Positions 1 to 8,229 of a DNA stretch of 64,000 nucleotides are shown piece by piece. The position numbers were made by a program, and so were the translations under genes. Source of the DNA: Psychrobacillus psychrodurans (GTDB lineage: Bacteria > Bacillota > Bacilli > Bacillales_A > Planococcaceae); NCBI GenBank assembly GCA_900114885.1, contig FOUN01000003.1:248001-312000 (forward strand). Direction: 5' to 3'. Numbering within the stretch: position 1 is the first letter of the stretch; each line of letters begins with the position of its first letter. A model generated the notes under the pieces. It searched no databases and was not told the DNA's origin. It saw only the letters and a list, made by a program, of their open reading frames with translations.

Positions 1-457
1 AATTCTGCTTAATGTACCTATAGAATTTGCATGGCTTTACTTCTATGGAGACATTTCAAAAAAGAAAAGGATATTTCCGAAAGTAGTAGATGAAGAAGTA
101 ATTAAACAAACAGAAACAATTATAGGTACAATTATAAATCAAAGCTATCAAAATGGATCTTTGATCGAGCAGTATGAAATTACGATAAAAAAATATACCA
201 ATGATTCTAACTACAAAGCAATACAAGAAAGTTTCCTTCTTAATAATCGCTTTAAAATGACGACAGAATACGAATTAGTAAGTCAAAGTGACAATATAAC
301 AAAATTCATCTATACTTCTATAAATAAACCGAAAAATCCACTGCTGTCGATTTTTCAATTATTTGGCAGTGACGAGGTTATTGTGAACTTTTTGAATAAA
401 GCCAAGGTGGCAATTGAATTAGATTTTGAACACTCTCAGAACAAGGAAGTACAATGA
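1..457 (+). CDS. Unrecognised protein, 5' end outside the window
   Basis: The reading frame is open from base 2 to the TGA at 455-457, so about 151 C-terminal residues are visible and the true start lies left of the window. The TTG at 161 has no convincing ribosome binding site and is probably internal. The visible part is hydrophilic and charged, with one aromatic-rich patch (FAWLYFYGD) near the left edge and no clear signal peptide or transmembrane helix. I do not recognise the family. A bidirectional terminator follows about 40 bases after the stop, facing the convergent RNase H-like gene. Confidence 0.6.
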   Translation, partial: ILLNVPIEFAWLYFYGDISKKKRIFPKVVDEEVIKQTETIIGTIINQSYQNGSLIEQYEITIKKYTNDSNYKAIQESFLLNNRFKMTTEYELVSQSDNITKFIYTSINKPKNPLLSIFQLFGSDEVIVNFLNKAKVAIELDFEHSQNKEVQ

Positions 458-494
458 TTTAAAGAAGAACAAAACGAATTAGTAGAATATAGCT

Positions 495-532
495 AAAAAC
501 AACTGCCTTTTACTTTTTAGGCAGTTGTTTTA
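495..532. terminator. Bidirectional terminator
   Basis: A 12-bp stem (AAAACAACTGCC at about 496-507 pairing with GGCAGTTGTTTT at about 520-531) has A-rich and T-rich flanks, so it can work in both directions. It serves the partial gene on the left and the convergent RNase H-like gene, whose last codons overlap it. Confidence 0.75.
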
Positions 533-908
533 ATACAGCCTCTCGTGCAAGGGCATGGGCCGCTTTATTTTGATCGTCTGGAATCCATTTAATGAAAAAC
601 AGGTCAAATGAATCTATGATGGCTAGAATGTTCTCTAGTATAGCCGAAAATTCAGGATTCTTCGCATATCTTTTTTCTACTGCAGCGCAAACGATTTGTG
701 AATCAGTACGTGCTGAAACGAGGGAAGGTGATAGTTTTTTTGCTTCTTCTAAACCTCTTTGTAATGCGATAAATTCCGTTGTGTGATTGGAGTATTCTCC
801 AATAAACTCACTTACTTTTACATGGTGTCCTTCTCCTTTTATAAACACACCGATTCCGCTTGGTCCTGGATTACCAGTGGTCGAACCGTCAATATATACT
901 TCTAACAT
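510..908 (-). CDS. RNase H-like protein (YpeP/YpdQ type)
   Basis: A 132-residue protein of the RNase HI fold, which cleaves the RNA strand of RNA-DNA hybrids. Acidic active-site positions are visible in order: the Asp of YIDGSTTGNPG near the N-terminus, the Glu of HTTEFIAL, the Asp of ARTDSQ, and a C-terminal NKAAHALAREA segment resembling the family's last metal-binding region. The frame is open up to 1034, but I place the start at the ATG of 906-908 because AAGGGGAT lies just upstream and homologous proteins begin with this first beta strand. It is divergent from the ypeQ-like gene, as I recall for the ypeP-ypeQ region of B. subtilis. Catalysis is likely but not certain. Confidence 0.85.
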   Translation of the reverse strand: MLEVYIDGSTTGNPGPSGIGVFIKGEGHHVKVSEFIGEYSNHTTEFIALQRGLEEAKKLSPSLVSARTDSQIVCAAVEKRYAKNPEFSAILENILAIIDSFDLFFIKWIPDDQNKAAHALAREAVLKQLPKK

Positions 909-1023
909 TATAATCCCCTTTTTAATAAAATAATGGATATAGCTAGTTTGAATGATTTGAGGGATAGTTGCAAACAAAAGAAACATAATAGTACAATTAT
1001 GAAATAGTGAGGAGTAGTAAGTT

Positions 1024-1209
1024 ATGAAAAACACACAGTTAATAAATGAAATTGATTATTTATCAGATACTTATTGTGACGGATGCTTTGTTCGAAAGCA
1101 ATTAAGGAAAGAGAGTGGCAAAACAACTGCATATAGATTTTGTATTGAACAATGCACTGTTGGTGAGAGTATTAAACAAATTGGTAGTAAACTAAAGGGT
1201 TCAAAATAA
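1024..1209 (+). CDS. ypeQ: Small zinc-finger protein, YpeQ family
   Basis: A 61-residue protein with a CxxC pair (YCDGCFV, about residues 18-21) and a second pair of cysteines spaced FCIEQC (about residues 39-44). Together they look like a treble-clef or zinc-ribbon site. GTGAGGAG about 8 bases before the ATG supports the start. The family is a conserved small zinc-finger protein of Bacillales with no established function; naming rests on size, cysteine pattern and its place between the RNase H-like gene and a cold-shock gene. Confidence 0.8.
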   Translation: MKNTQLINEIDYLSDTYCDGCFVRKQLRKESGKTTAYRFCIEQCTVGESIKQIGSKLKGSK

Positions 1210-1238
1210 AAAAGTCCCACGACTAGTTTGCCGCGGGA
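1206..1238 (-). terminator. Terminator of the cold-shock gene
   Basis: Read on the minus strand, TCCCGCG pairs with CGTGGGA (one G-U) around a 10-base loop and is followed by a run of T. It lies just after the stop of the minus-strand cold-shock gene. Confidence 0.7.
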
Positions 1239-1248
1239 AGAAGCGTTT

Positions 1249-1452
1249 CTATTCGTTTTTTATCACGTTTGCAGCTTGAGGTCCACGGTTTCCTTCAACT
1301 ATTTCGAACGTTACTTGTTGTCCTTCATCTAATGCTCGAAATCCATCACCTTGAATTCCTGTAAAATGGACAAATACATCTTCTCCATCGTTGTATTCGA
1401 TGAAACCATACCCTTTTTCATTATTAAACCATTTTACTTTCCCCTGTTGCAT
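1249..1452 (-). CDS. cspD: Cold-shock protein (CspA/CspD family)
   Basis: A 67-residue single-stranded nucleic acid binding protein of the five-strand beta-barrel cold-shock family, which melts RNA secondary structure. RNP1 (KGYGFIEY, about residues 13-20) and RNP2 (DVFVHF, about 25-30) are intact. AGGGAGG lies just upstream of the ATG, and a sigma-A-type promoter is visible about 50 bases upstream. The position next to ypeQ matches cspD as I recall it. A second paralogue with a very different, structured leader sits at 53159, so the two copies are probably regulated differently. Confidence 0.95.
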   Translation of the reverse strand: MQQGKVKWFNNEKGYGFIEYNDGEDVFVHFTGIQGDGFRALDEGQQVTFEIVEGNRGPQAANVIKNE

Positions 1453-1500
1453 AAACGTTCCTCCCTTAATCCACTAAATATTCTATAAATGGATACATAA

Positions 1501-1529
1501 ACTATACTTGAATTGTCAGTCTTCGTCAA
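1501..1529 (-). promoter_or_regulatory. Sigma-A promoter of the cold-shock gene
   Basis: On the minus strand there is TTGACG (1524-1529), a 17-base spacer, and TATAGT (1501-1506). This implies a leader of only about 40 bases before the ATG at 1452. Confidence 0.65.
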
Positions 1530-1665
1530 TAATATGTCGAATTTTAGCAATTTTTATTCCTTAAAAAACCAAATGTTTCAAAAAAGGAGAAACGAACCGC
1601 ATAAGCAGTCTTTTTCCTTGTTTTTCGTTATAATAGATAAGAGTGTCAGGTAAGGAGAGTAAAAT

Positions 1666-2298
1666 ATGAATACGATTCAGAAGTGCGAACAATTAGTAAA
1701 ATTAGTATATATGCATTTTGATGCTAGTCACGATTTTCAGCATATAGAGAGAGTACGTAAAAATGCTTTTGATATAGCAGATACAGAACCTTCAGCTAAT
1801 AGAGAGATTATTGAGCTTGCTGTTTTACTTCATGATGTTAGTGATCCAAAATATTCTACAGTAGAAAAGCAAGAGGAAGATAGAATCATTCAACAATTGA
1901 GTTTACCGGATTATAAAATTGAACAAGTAAAAGCAGTAATTAAAGCCATTTCGTTCAATGGTGGCCACGAATTGGAAGCAGAGACTTTAGAAGCTAAAAT
2001 AGTTCGAGATGCGGATAGATTAGACGCAATTGGAGCTGTTGGTATTGCTCGAACATTTGCTTATGGAGGAGCAAAAGGAAGATTACTTTACGACAGTGAT
2101 GAAACACCTAGAGATAATATGACTGTTGAAGAGTATCGAACAAAAAAAACGGCATCCGTAACACACTTTTATGAAAAATTATTGAAACTCTCTGATGGTA
2201 TGCAAACAAAAAAAGGAAAAGAACTAGCTAAAGAAAGACATGAATTTATGGAGCTTTTTCTAGAAAATTTTCGTAAAGAAACAGGTGAACAACTGTGA
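1666..2298 (+). CDS. ypgQ: HD-domain phosphohydrolase, YpgQ family
   Basis: A 210-residue HD-superfamily metal-dependent phosphohydrolase. The metal ligands are visible in order: His in the DASHDFQHIERV segment, the HD doublet in VLLHDVSD (about residues 57-58), and the Asp in RDADRLDAIGAVG. This pattern matches the YedJ/YpgQ group, for which nucleoside triphosphate (pyro)phosphohydrolase activity has been reported. The ATG has AAGGAGAG at good spacing. The stop overlaps the GTG start of the following ABC-F gene, so the two are translationally coupled. In B. subtilis ypgQ neighbours ypgR, which here lies one gene further on. Confidence 0.85.
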   Translation: MNTIQKCEQLVKLVYMHFDASHDFQHIERVRKNAFDIADTEPSANREIIELAVLLHDVSDPKYSTVEKQEEDRIIQQLSLPDYKIEQVKAVIKAISFNGGHELEAETLEAKIVRDADRLDAIGAVGIARTFAYGGAKGRLLYDSDETPRDNMTVEEYRTKKTASVTHFYEKLLKLSDGMQTKKGKELAKERHEFMELFLENFRKETGEQL

Positions 2299-4175
2299 GT
2301 CATTTAATCATTTCTGATTTAACAAAGACGGTAGGGGAAAAAACCTTATTTAAAAATATATCTTTTACTATTAATAACCAAAATAGAGCGGGTTTAATCG
2401 GTATAAATGGTACGGGTAAGTCTACGTTTCTATCAATTATTGCTGGTGAACTAGAAGCAGATTCAATTGAACGAGATCACCCGAACAAATATCGCATTGC
2501 CTATTTGGAACAGCAACCGATTTTTGAAAAGGAAGAAACCGTTATACAAACTGTATTTGGTGGAGATTCCCCAATACTAAAGATTAATAGAGAATACGAG
2601 GAAGCCTTATTAGCATTAATGGAAAACTCAGATTCAACGGAACTTCAAAATAAATTGATGGATCTACAGCAGAAAATGGATGATTTGCAAGCATGGGACG
2701 TTAATTCATTAGCTAAGACTGCTTTAACTAAATTAGGTATAACACAGTTTGAAGAATCTATCTTGCATCTATCTGGAGGTCAACAAAAAAGAGTAGCACT
2801 TGCAAAAGTGTTAATCGAACCAGCTGATCTTTTATTATTAGATGAGCCTACAAACCATTTGGATAAAGAGTCAACGGATTGGTTACAGGACATGTTACAA
2901 AGAGTGGAAGGTTCTATCATTTTTGTAACTCATGATCGGTACTTTTTAGATACAGTTGCAACACATATTTATGAGCTAGCAGATAAAACCTTATATACGC
3001 ATACAGGAAATTACGCAGACTATTTAGAGTCAAAAGCATTACGCGAAGAAATGAATGCTGCATCTCAGCAAAAACTACAAAATTTATATCGTAATGAATT
3101 AAAGTGGATTCGCAGAGGTGCGAAGGCAAGATCTACAAAACAGAAAGCAAGAAAAGATCGATTCGAAGAGATAGATGCAAGTATAGATCGTGACAATTCA
3201 GCCTTAAACTTAGAGTTGGAAATGGTTACTACTAGACTTGGTAAGCAAGTGTTAGAAGGAAAAAGTATTTCTAAAAGATTTGATACTAAAAACATTGTGG
3301 AGGATTTTTCGTTCTTGCTACAAGCGGGAGATCGCATTGGTATTGTAGGACCAAATGGTGTAGGAAAAAGTACGCTTCTTAAAATGCTTGCAGGCGAAGT
3401 TCCGATGGATTCGGGTGAGATAGTAAAAGGTTCCACCGTAAAGTTAATGCACTTTACTCAACAGTTACCAGAATTGAATCCACAAACAAGAATGATTGAA
3501 TATGTACGTGAATCCTCCGATCTAATAGAGACTGGTTCAGGAGAAAAATTCTCTGCTGCTCAAATGTTGGAGCGTTTCTTGTTTCCGTTAAACACACATG
3601 GTACTCAAATTGGGAAACTTTCTGGTGGGGAAAAGAAACGTTTAGTGCTCTTAAAAATGCTGATGGAGCAGCCGAATGTTCTATTCTTAGATGAGCCTAC
3701 AAATGATTTAGATATTCAAACATTATCGGTACTTGAAGATTTCATGGAATCTTTTCCTGGTGTAATTATTACAATTTCCCATGATCGTTTCTTCCTAGAT
3801 CGCATTGCTAAAAAGCTCTGGCTATTAAATGGTGATGGTACAGTAACTGAATGGCTTGGAGTTTATTCAGATATGCTTGAGGCACCAAAGGAAACACCAA
3901 AGGAATTAGTAGAACAAATTAAAGTTGAAATTCCTGAAAAAGTAACGAAAGAAAAGAAAAAATTCTCCTACAAAGAGCAAAGAGAATGGGAAACAATTGG
4001 ACAACAAATTGAACAAACGGAACAGTTAATCGAAGAATTAGAAGGTAAGATGCAAACTGCGGGTTCTGATTTTACATTACTTCAAACTATAACGAATGAG
4101 TTAGCAGAAGCTAACACCAAATATGAACAACTAATTGAAAGATGGTCCTATTTAGATGAAATAGCATCTTCTTAA
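2295..4175 (+). CDS. yfmR: ABC-F translation factor, YfmR-like
   Basis: A 626-residue soluble ABC-F protein with two nucleotide-binding domains and no membrane segment. Walker A motifs are GINGTGKST (NBD1) and GPNGVGKST (NBD2), the signatures LSGGQQKR and LSGGEKKR, and both DEPTN Walker B regions are intact. A charged interdomain linker and a roughly 100-residue C-terminal extension with coiled-coil character place it in the Uup/YfmR group. These act on stalled ribosomes; YfmR is reported to help with poly-proline stalls together with EF-P. The GTG start at 2295 overlaps the ypgQ stop. Length matches B. subtilis YfmR (about 629 aa). Confidence 0.85.
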   Translation: MSHLIISDLTKTVGEKTLFKNISFTINNQNRAGLIGINGTGKSTFLSIIAGELEADSIERDHPNKYRIAYLEQQPIFEKEETVIQTVFGGDSPILKINREYEEALLALMENSDSTELQNKLMDLQQKMDDLQAWDVNSLAKTALTKLGITQFEESILHLSGGQQKRVALAKVLIEPADLLLLDEPTNHLDKESTDWLQDMLQRVEGSIIFVTHDRYFLDTVATHIYELADKTLYTHTGNYADYLESKALREEMNAASQQKLQNLYRNELKWIRRGAKARSTKQKARKDRFEEIDASIDRDNSALNLELEMVTTRLGKQVLEGKSISKRFDTKNIVEDFSFLLQAGDRIGIVGPNGVGKSTLLKMLAGEVPMDSGEIVKGSTVKLMHFTQQLPELNPQTRMIEYVRESSDLIETGSGEKFSAAQMLERFLFPLNTHGTQIGKLSGGEKKRLVLLKMLMEQPNVLFLDEPTNDLDIQTLSVLEDFMESFPGVIITISHDRFFLDRIAKKLWLLNGDGTVTEWLGVYSDMLEAPKETPKELVEQIKVEIPEKVTKEKKKFSYKEQREWETIGQQIEQTEQLIEELEGKMQTAGSDFTLLQTITNELAEANTKYEQLIERWSYLDEIASS

Positions 4176-4199
4176 CTTCACTTACAGGGGGTATATAAA

Positions 4200-5315
4200 A
4201 TGAAAATAGTAACAATTGAACCGACGCCAAGTCCCAATACGATGAAAGTTGTAATCGATCAGGAGCTTCCTTTTGGCAAAAGCCATAACTATAAAAAAGA
4301 AAATATAACTGATGCTCCAAAGGAAATTCAAGCTATCTTTGGTATAGAAGGCGTTAAGGGTGTTTACCATGTGGCAGACTTCCTTGCAATTGAACGTATC
4401 GCGAAGTTCGCTTGGGAAACAATTCTAGCTAGTGTTGAAAATGTGTTCGGTGCTGAAAACGATGAAGTAAATGACACAGACAAACCATTAGAACATTACG
4501 GGGAAGTATACGTTCACGTTCAGCAGTATAAAGGAATTCCTCTTCAGGTAAAGGTATTCGATAGTGAATCAGAATCGAGATATGGACTATCCGAACGTTT
4601 TATTAAAGCACTAGATGAGGCGATGGAAGGCGATAAAGAAAATTATATCTTGTTGCGCAAATGGGTGGATTATGGCGTTCGTTATGGTGATCAGAAAGAA
4701 ATAGGGGAACAGTTAGTAAAAGAGCTAGAAGCAACTTTTCCAGAAAGCAAACTCGCGCAACTTATCGCAGATAAGGATATAAATGAAGAAGATAAAAAAG
4801 CTATAAGAGTTCCATTTACATTAGAAGAATTTCAGGTTAGTAAATGGGAGGAACGTTTTCAATTACTAAATAACTTGATAAATCCAGAAAAAGAAGACCT
4901 ACCAATATTGGAAAGAGCAGTGCAAGATGAGCAAGTATCTATTAGACGACTAGCAACAGTTTACCTTGGTTTAATAGAAGACGAAGCAGTTATTCCTTAT
5001 TTAGAAATGGCTCTAAAAGACAAGAGTTCAGCAGTTAGGAGAACAGCAGGTGATGCAATGAGTGACTTAGGATTTATACAATTTGCAGATGCGATGAAGA
5101 TTGCTTTGTTTGATAAAAACAAATTAGTTCGCTGGAGAGCAGCAATGTATTTTTACGAAGTTGGCGAAACAGATTCACTTATAGCCCTTAAAGAAGCAAT
5201 GAATGATAAAGAATATGAGGTAAAACTTCAGGTGTTAATGGCGATTTCTCGTATTGAGGGCGGAGAAGAAGCTAAAGGATCCGTTTGGAAACAAATGAGT
5301 GATGCAAGAAAATAG
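4200..5315 (+). CDS. ypgR: Conserved virulence factor C family protein (YpgR/CvfC)
   Basis: A 371-residue two-part protein. The first about 85 residues (starting MKIVTIEPTPSPNTMK, with GVKGVYHVADFLAIER) look like the N-terminal domain of Nfu/NifU-type scaffold proteins. The C-terminal part, from about residue 225, carries HEAT-type helical repeats, for example RRLATVYLGLIEDEAVIPYL and VRRTAGDAMSDLG. This architecture is that of YpgR of Bacillus and CvfC of Staphylococcus, whose molecular role is not established. GGGGG upstream supports the ATG. It follows yfmR by 24 bases and is probably in the same transcript. An A/T-rich hairpin terminator follows. Confidence 0.85.
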   Translation: MKIVTIEPTPSPNTMKVVIDQELPFGKSHNYKKENITDAPKEIQAIFGIEGVKGVYHVADFLAIERIAKFAWETILASVENVFGAENDEVNDTDKPLEHYGEVYVHVQQYKGIPLQVKVFDSESESRYGLSERFIKALDEAMEGDKENYILLRKWVDYGVRYGDQKEIGEQLVKELEATFPESKLAQLIADKDINEEDKKAIRVPFTLEEFQVSKWEERFQLLNNLINPEKEDLPILERAVQDEQVSIRRLATVYLGLIEDEAVIPYLEMALKDKSSAVRRTAGDAMSDLGFIQFADAMKIALFDKNKLVRWRAAMYFYEVGETDSLIALKEAMNDKEYEVKLQVLMAISRIEGGEEAKGSVWKQMSDARK

Positions 5316-5355
5316 AACTAAATAATAGTACCATGAAGAGAAAATAACCTCTATT

Positions 5356-5412
5356 GTAAACGCAAGAATGCTGTTCGATATATATATATGAACAATATTC
5401 TTGCGTTTTTTG
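5356..5412. terminator. Terminator after ypgR
   Basis: AACGCAAGAATGCTGTTC and its near-complement GAACAATATTCTTGCGTT form a long stem around an AT loop, followed by a T run. The outer AACGCAAGAATGCT half recurs in the terminator of the Ku gene near 43133. Confidence 0.8.
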
Positions 5413-5577
5413 CACTATTATGAAGAAATTATACAAAGGCCAACAAAAGATATTCTATATTGACGTGCTATTGTCGCACGCAATGCTTAAGCCTTTGATG
5501 TTCATGTCATACGCATTAGTTTTTTATTTTTGAGATTGTAGTATGATATGACTAATCAAAATCTGGGAGGAATAACG

Positions 5578-6003
5578 GTGAAGTTTATCAAAGTACTGTT
5601 TGGGATTATCATTTTTATAGGTATTCTTGTGGTAGCCGCTTATTATTTTGGACCAAAGCTAGTTGCCGATCAAGTGATGGAAAAGGTTTCAATAGAGTTA
5701 CAGGATAGCGGACAGCTAGAAACGATAAAAGAGGAAATTGAAAATGATCCTGAGCTTCAGGAATTTATAGCTGAGGGTAAAGATGTGGATAGTAGCAAAC
5801 TACCTTTTCAAACAAAAGAAGAAGCTACAAGAGCATTGGTTACAAAGTTTGGCCTAGGTGAAATCCAAGAAATTCAATCAAAAGCTCAAAATGGAATGAC
5901 TGAAGAAGAAAAACAGGAGATTTTTAATAAGTTAGAAAGTAGCTTAACTGAGGAAGAAATGCTCGCTTTAAAAGTATTAGCTTATAAGGAATTGTATAAA
6001 TGA
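5578..6003 (+). CDS. Small membrane-anchored protein of unknown function
   Basis: A 141-residue protein from the GTG at 5578, chosen because GGGAGG ends 7 bases upstream; an in-frame ATG at 5548 has no such site. Residues 1-25 form one hydrophobic N-terminal helix (FGIIIFIGILVVAAYYFG). The rest is acidic and helical with repeated Glu/Gln/Lys, consistent with an extracytoplasmic or cytosolic helical domain behind a membrane anchor. I do not recognise a family, and no catalytic motif is visible. It is the first gene after the ypgR terminator and may share a transcript with the GNAT gene 25 bases downstream. Confidence 0.75.
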   Translation: MKFIKVLFGIIIFIGILVVAAYYFGPKLVADQVMEKVSIELQDSGQLETIKEEIENDPELQEFIAEGKDVDSSKLPFQTKEEATRALVTKFGLGEIQEIQSKAQNGMTEEEKQEIFNKLESSLTEEEMLALKVLAYKELYK

Positions 6004-6027
6004 TAGCTTGAAAAGGAGAAAATTCAA

Positions 6028-6519
6028 ATGAATATTATTCTGAAGGAAGTATTAGAAACTGAAAAAATTATCTTAAGAAACTTCTATTCTTTATATCTTC
6101 ATGACCTTTCAAAATATACTTCCCTAATTGATATTGGAGAAGACGGTTGTTTTGAATATGAGGAAATAGATGAATTTTGGGAAACAGAAGGGCTTTCTCC
6201 ATATTTCATCATTTTAGATAAAAACATCATCGGTTTTATACTACTATTGGAACGACCGTTCTTAAAAAAAGATTATGACTTTGGCGTAAATGACCTATTT
6301 ATATTAAATAAATACAAAGGTATGGGATTAGGCAGACAGGCCATAAGAGAATTATTCCAAGTTAAGAAAGGGAAATATTTTGTAATTGAATTAATGGAGA
6401 ATAGTCCTGCTGTTTCGTTTTGGAAAAGAATTTATAGTGAAATGAATATTCAATTTGAAGAAACACAGAATGTAGTAGATGATGAACAGTGCTTAATTCA
6501 GACATTTATAATCAAGTAG
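6028..6519 (+). CDS. GNAT-family N-acetyltransferase
   Basis: A 163-residue protein with a GNAT acetyl-CoA binding motif A (YKGMGLGRQAI, about residues 96-106) after a hydrophobic beta strand (IIGFILLL) and followed by a VIELMENSPAVSFWKR segment typical of the second half of the fold. The substrate cannot be predicted. AAAGGAGAAA lies at good spacing before the ATG, and a strong terminator lies 43 bases after the stop. Confidence 0.8.
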   Translation: MNIILKEVLETEKIILRNFYSLYLHDLSKYTSLIDIGEDGCFEYEEIDEFWETEGLSPYFIILDKNIIGFILLLERPFLKKDYDFGVNDLFILNKYKGMGLGRQAIRELFQVKKGKYFVIELMENSPAVSFWKRIYSEMNIQFEETQNVVDDEQCLIQTFIIK

Positions 6520-6561
6520 TATTAATATGGATTTTAGTTTAGGTGAATAATACACTCTAAG

Positions 6562-6586
6562 AGAGCATCCACATGGATGCTCTTTC
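6562..6586 (+). terminator. Terminator after the GNAT gene
   Basis: A 9-bp stem AGAGCATCC/GGATGCTCT with a 4-base loop, followed by TTTCT. Confidence 0.8.
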
Positions 6587-6589
6587 TAT

Positions 6590-7217
6590 ATAACCGTATG
6601 AATTAGGGGGCTTCGGGAAATTTAGAATAAAAGTTAATAATATAAGACTAATTGATTTTGCTGCATACAATAACTATGGGTATGTTTTATGTTAGTCTAG
6701 CTTGCTGTAGAAGTGGTATCTGATACTAATAATAAAATACTCATATAGTAAAAGCCGAATGTATAGTGGGAGACTAAATGATAGGGTATTAAAGAGCAAA
6801 ATTTTCAGGTTCTTAGAAAAACAAGGATGCATTCCATACCTTCCGAAAATGTTTCATGGATAGTCCGAGTGAGTCAAGACAAATGTTAGACAAATATTTT
6901 CAAAAGAAAGTAGTTAAGGAACACGTACAAGGTATATGCAAATTCTTTGGAGCTCTATCAACTAAAAAACAAAGATGTTTGAGTTCGACGGAGCACTATG
7001 TCGAAATATTTTAAGGTGTATAGTGGAGAAATGTTCGCGCAATTATAATTCAAGCTACCATGGTAAGAGATTTAGAAAAAACGGTGTATGAAAATAGTGA
7101 AAGTTATTTAGATATAATTACCAGGTTATTTCTTGAGCGTTTCGGGTAATTTAAGTCTATGAGAAGCTGAAGTTCTCCCTTCGTGATTCTCAGACAATCT
7201 TAATTTAATTAGATTGG
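6590..7217. other. Degraded stretch without a convincing gene
   Basis: About 630 bases with no supported gene. A 52-codon open frame (6856-7014, plus strand) and a short frame ending near 7153 are present, but neither has a ribosome binding site or a family I recognise. Just before the terminator at 7218 there are TGAGAA...TTCTCA (about 7158-7194) and a near-palindrome AATCTTAATTTAATTAGATT. These could be the 3' end of an untranslated RNA or of a decayed gene. Confidence 0.4.
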
Positions 7218-7249
7218 AGCCCCACTGTTGAAGAAGTGGGGCTTTTTAT
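7218..7249 (+). terminator. Strong orphan terminator
   Basis: An 8-bp GC-rich stem AGCCCCAC (7218-7225) / GTGGGGCT (7236-7243) with a 10-base loop and TTTTTATTTT. No gene is recognisable immediately upstream. Confidence 0.8.
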
Positions 7250-7340
7250 TTTGCTTCTAATACTATAGACTTCACTATTTCCAAATCGAAATTAGCTTTA
7301 TTAAAAGAGATTAGTGAATATCCAGAACCTACACAAAAGC

Positions 7341-7519
7341 CTAAACATTTCAAATGTCGAAGATGGATTAGCGGTTATTTCAGGAGCACCTACCGATTAT
7401 AAGAATTGTATGCATTGAAAGAGTACTATCCAGCTGGAGTAAAAAAAGGGCATCCTGCATATGCATCTAAATATGATGGGGACAAAGATGGTTGGGCATG
7501 TGAGCCTATAGGAAAATAA
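7341..7519 (+). pseudogene. Remnant of an Excalibur calcium-binding domain protein
   Basis: The frame from 7412 to the TAA at 7517-7519 encodes an Excalibur-like tail: YYPAGVKKGHPAY followed by the DxDxDG-type loop DGDKDGWACE. The domain's first cysteine motif, TDYKNC (7392-7409), is in another frame, which then stops at a TGA, so a frameshift separates the two halves near 7410. Upstream, in the TDYKNC frame, a linker-like VEDGLAVISGAP can be read. Intact Excalibur domains usually end secreted or surface nuclease-like proteins of Bacillales. No start codon or signal peptide survives. Confidence 0.7.
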
Positions 7520-7758
7520 TTGAACGTTTTGTGGGCGAATCCGGTAACTATAGGGATAAAAAAGTTCAAGAAAAAAGTAATATAACTAGCACTATTTCCT
7601 GCTCATTTGAGTGGTTTTTTTTGTGTGAAAAATTCTTTGTTGAACGGAATACCAAAGAAAGATAAAAATAAATTCTTCATACGAGATAAATTACCTTAAC
7701 CATTTTTAAACACTGCATAATCTATAAAAAGTAGTAATTGGAAAGGAGGGGGAATAAG

Positions 7759-7881
7759 ATGTTTGGATATGGTGGAGGCGAATGTAATAACGACTATGGT
7801 AATAGCGGGTCTACTTTTGTATTAATTGTAGTATTATTTATCTTACTTATTATCGTAGGAGCAAGTTTTATGAATTACTAA
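7759..7881 (+). CDS. YjcZ-family sporulation peptide
   Basis: A 40-residue peptide. It has a glycine-rich head (MFGYGGGECNN) and one hydrophobic helix (FVLIVVLFILLIIVGASF), the signature of YjcZ-like small proteins annotated as sporulation-associated in Bacillales. A perfect AAAGGAGGGGG precedes the ATG by 6 bases. The cysteine at residue 9 and the long Asn-rich linker are unusual compared with the shorter forms I know. It stands alone between decayed sequence and the PepSY gene. Confidence 0.85.
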   Translation: MFGYGGGECNNDYGNSGSTFVLIVVLFILLIIVGASFMNY

Positions 7882-8229
7882 ACAAATCTGTTGTAAATTA
7901 AAAGGGTGTTTTTAATTTTGCCAACATCCGTTTTGTTCATGGGATATAATTCAAGTTATTTCAGGGCAATTGGTTAGTAAAAAATTCAGATTTATTTTCT
8001 CTTCATAAAAAGCGACCTTCTCATTAAGCAATTAATTTGAGTGGGGCTTTTTTATTCCTTTCTCTTGTAAAATACGTTTGGAAAATATTGTTCAATTAAT
8101 ATGGTGTTTTAGTGTGAAAAAACAAAAAAATATTTCACTTAACAATTGAGGCAATAAAACAATAAAAATGCGGCTTACAGTTGATATCGTAAGCCCGCAT
8201 TATAAAAATCTTTTATAGTTCTAAAATTC
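7882..8229. other. Intergenic, 348 bases
   Basis: No gene seen. A weak hairpin (AAGCGACCTTCTC near 8010 against GAGTGGGGCTT near 8040, then T run) may terminate the YjcZ transcript. The remainder is AT-rich without recognised motifs. Confidence 0.4.

Noticed and set aside
6856-7014. 52-codon frame in the decayed region
   Set aside because: No ribosome binding site and no recognisable family; kept only as a note in the region description.
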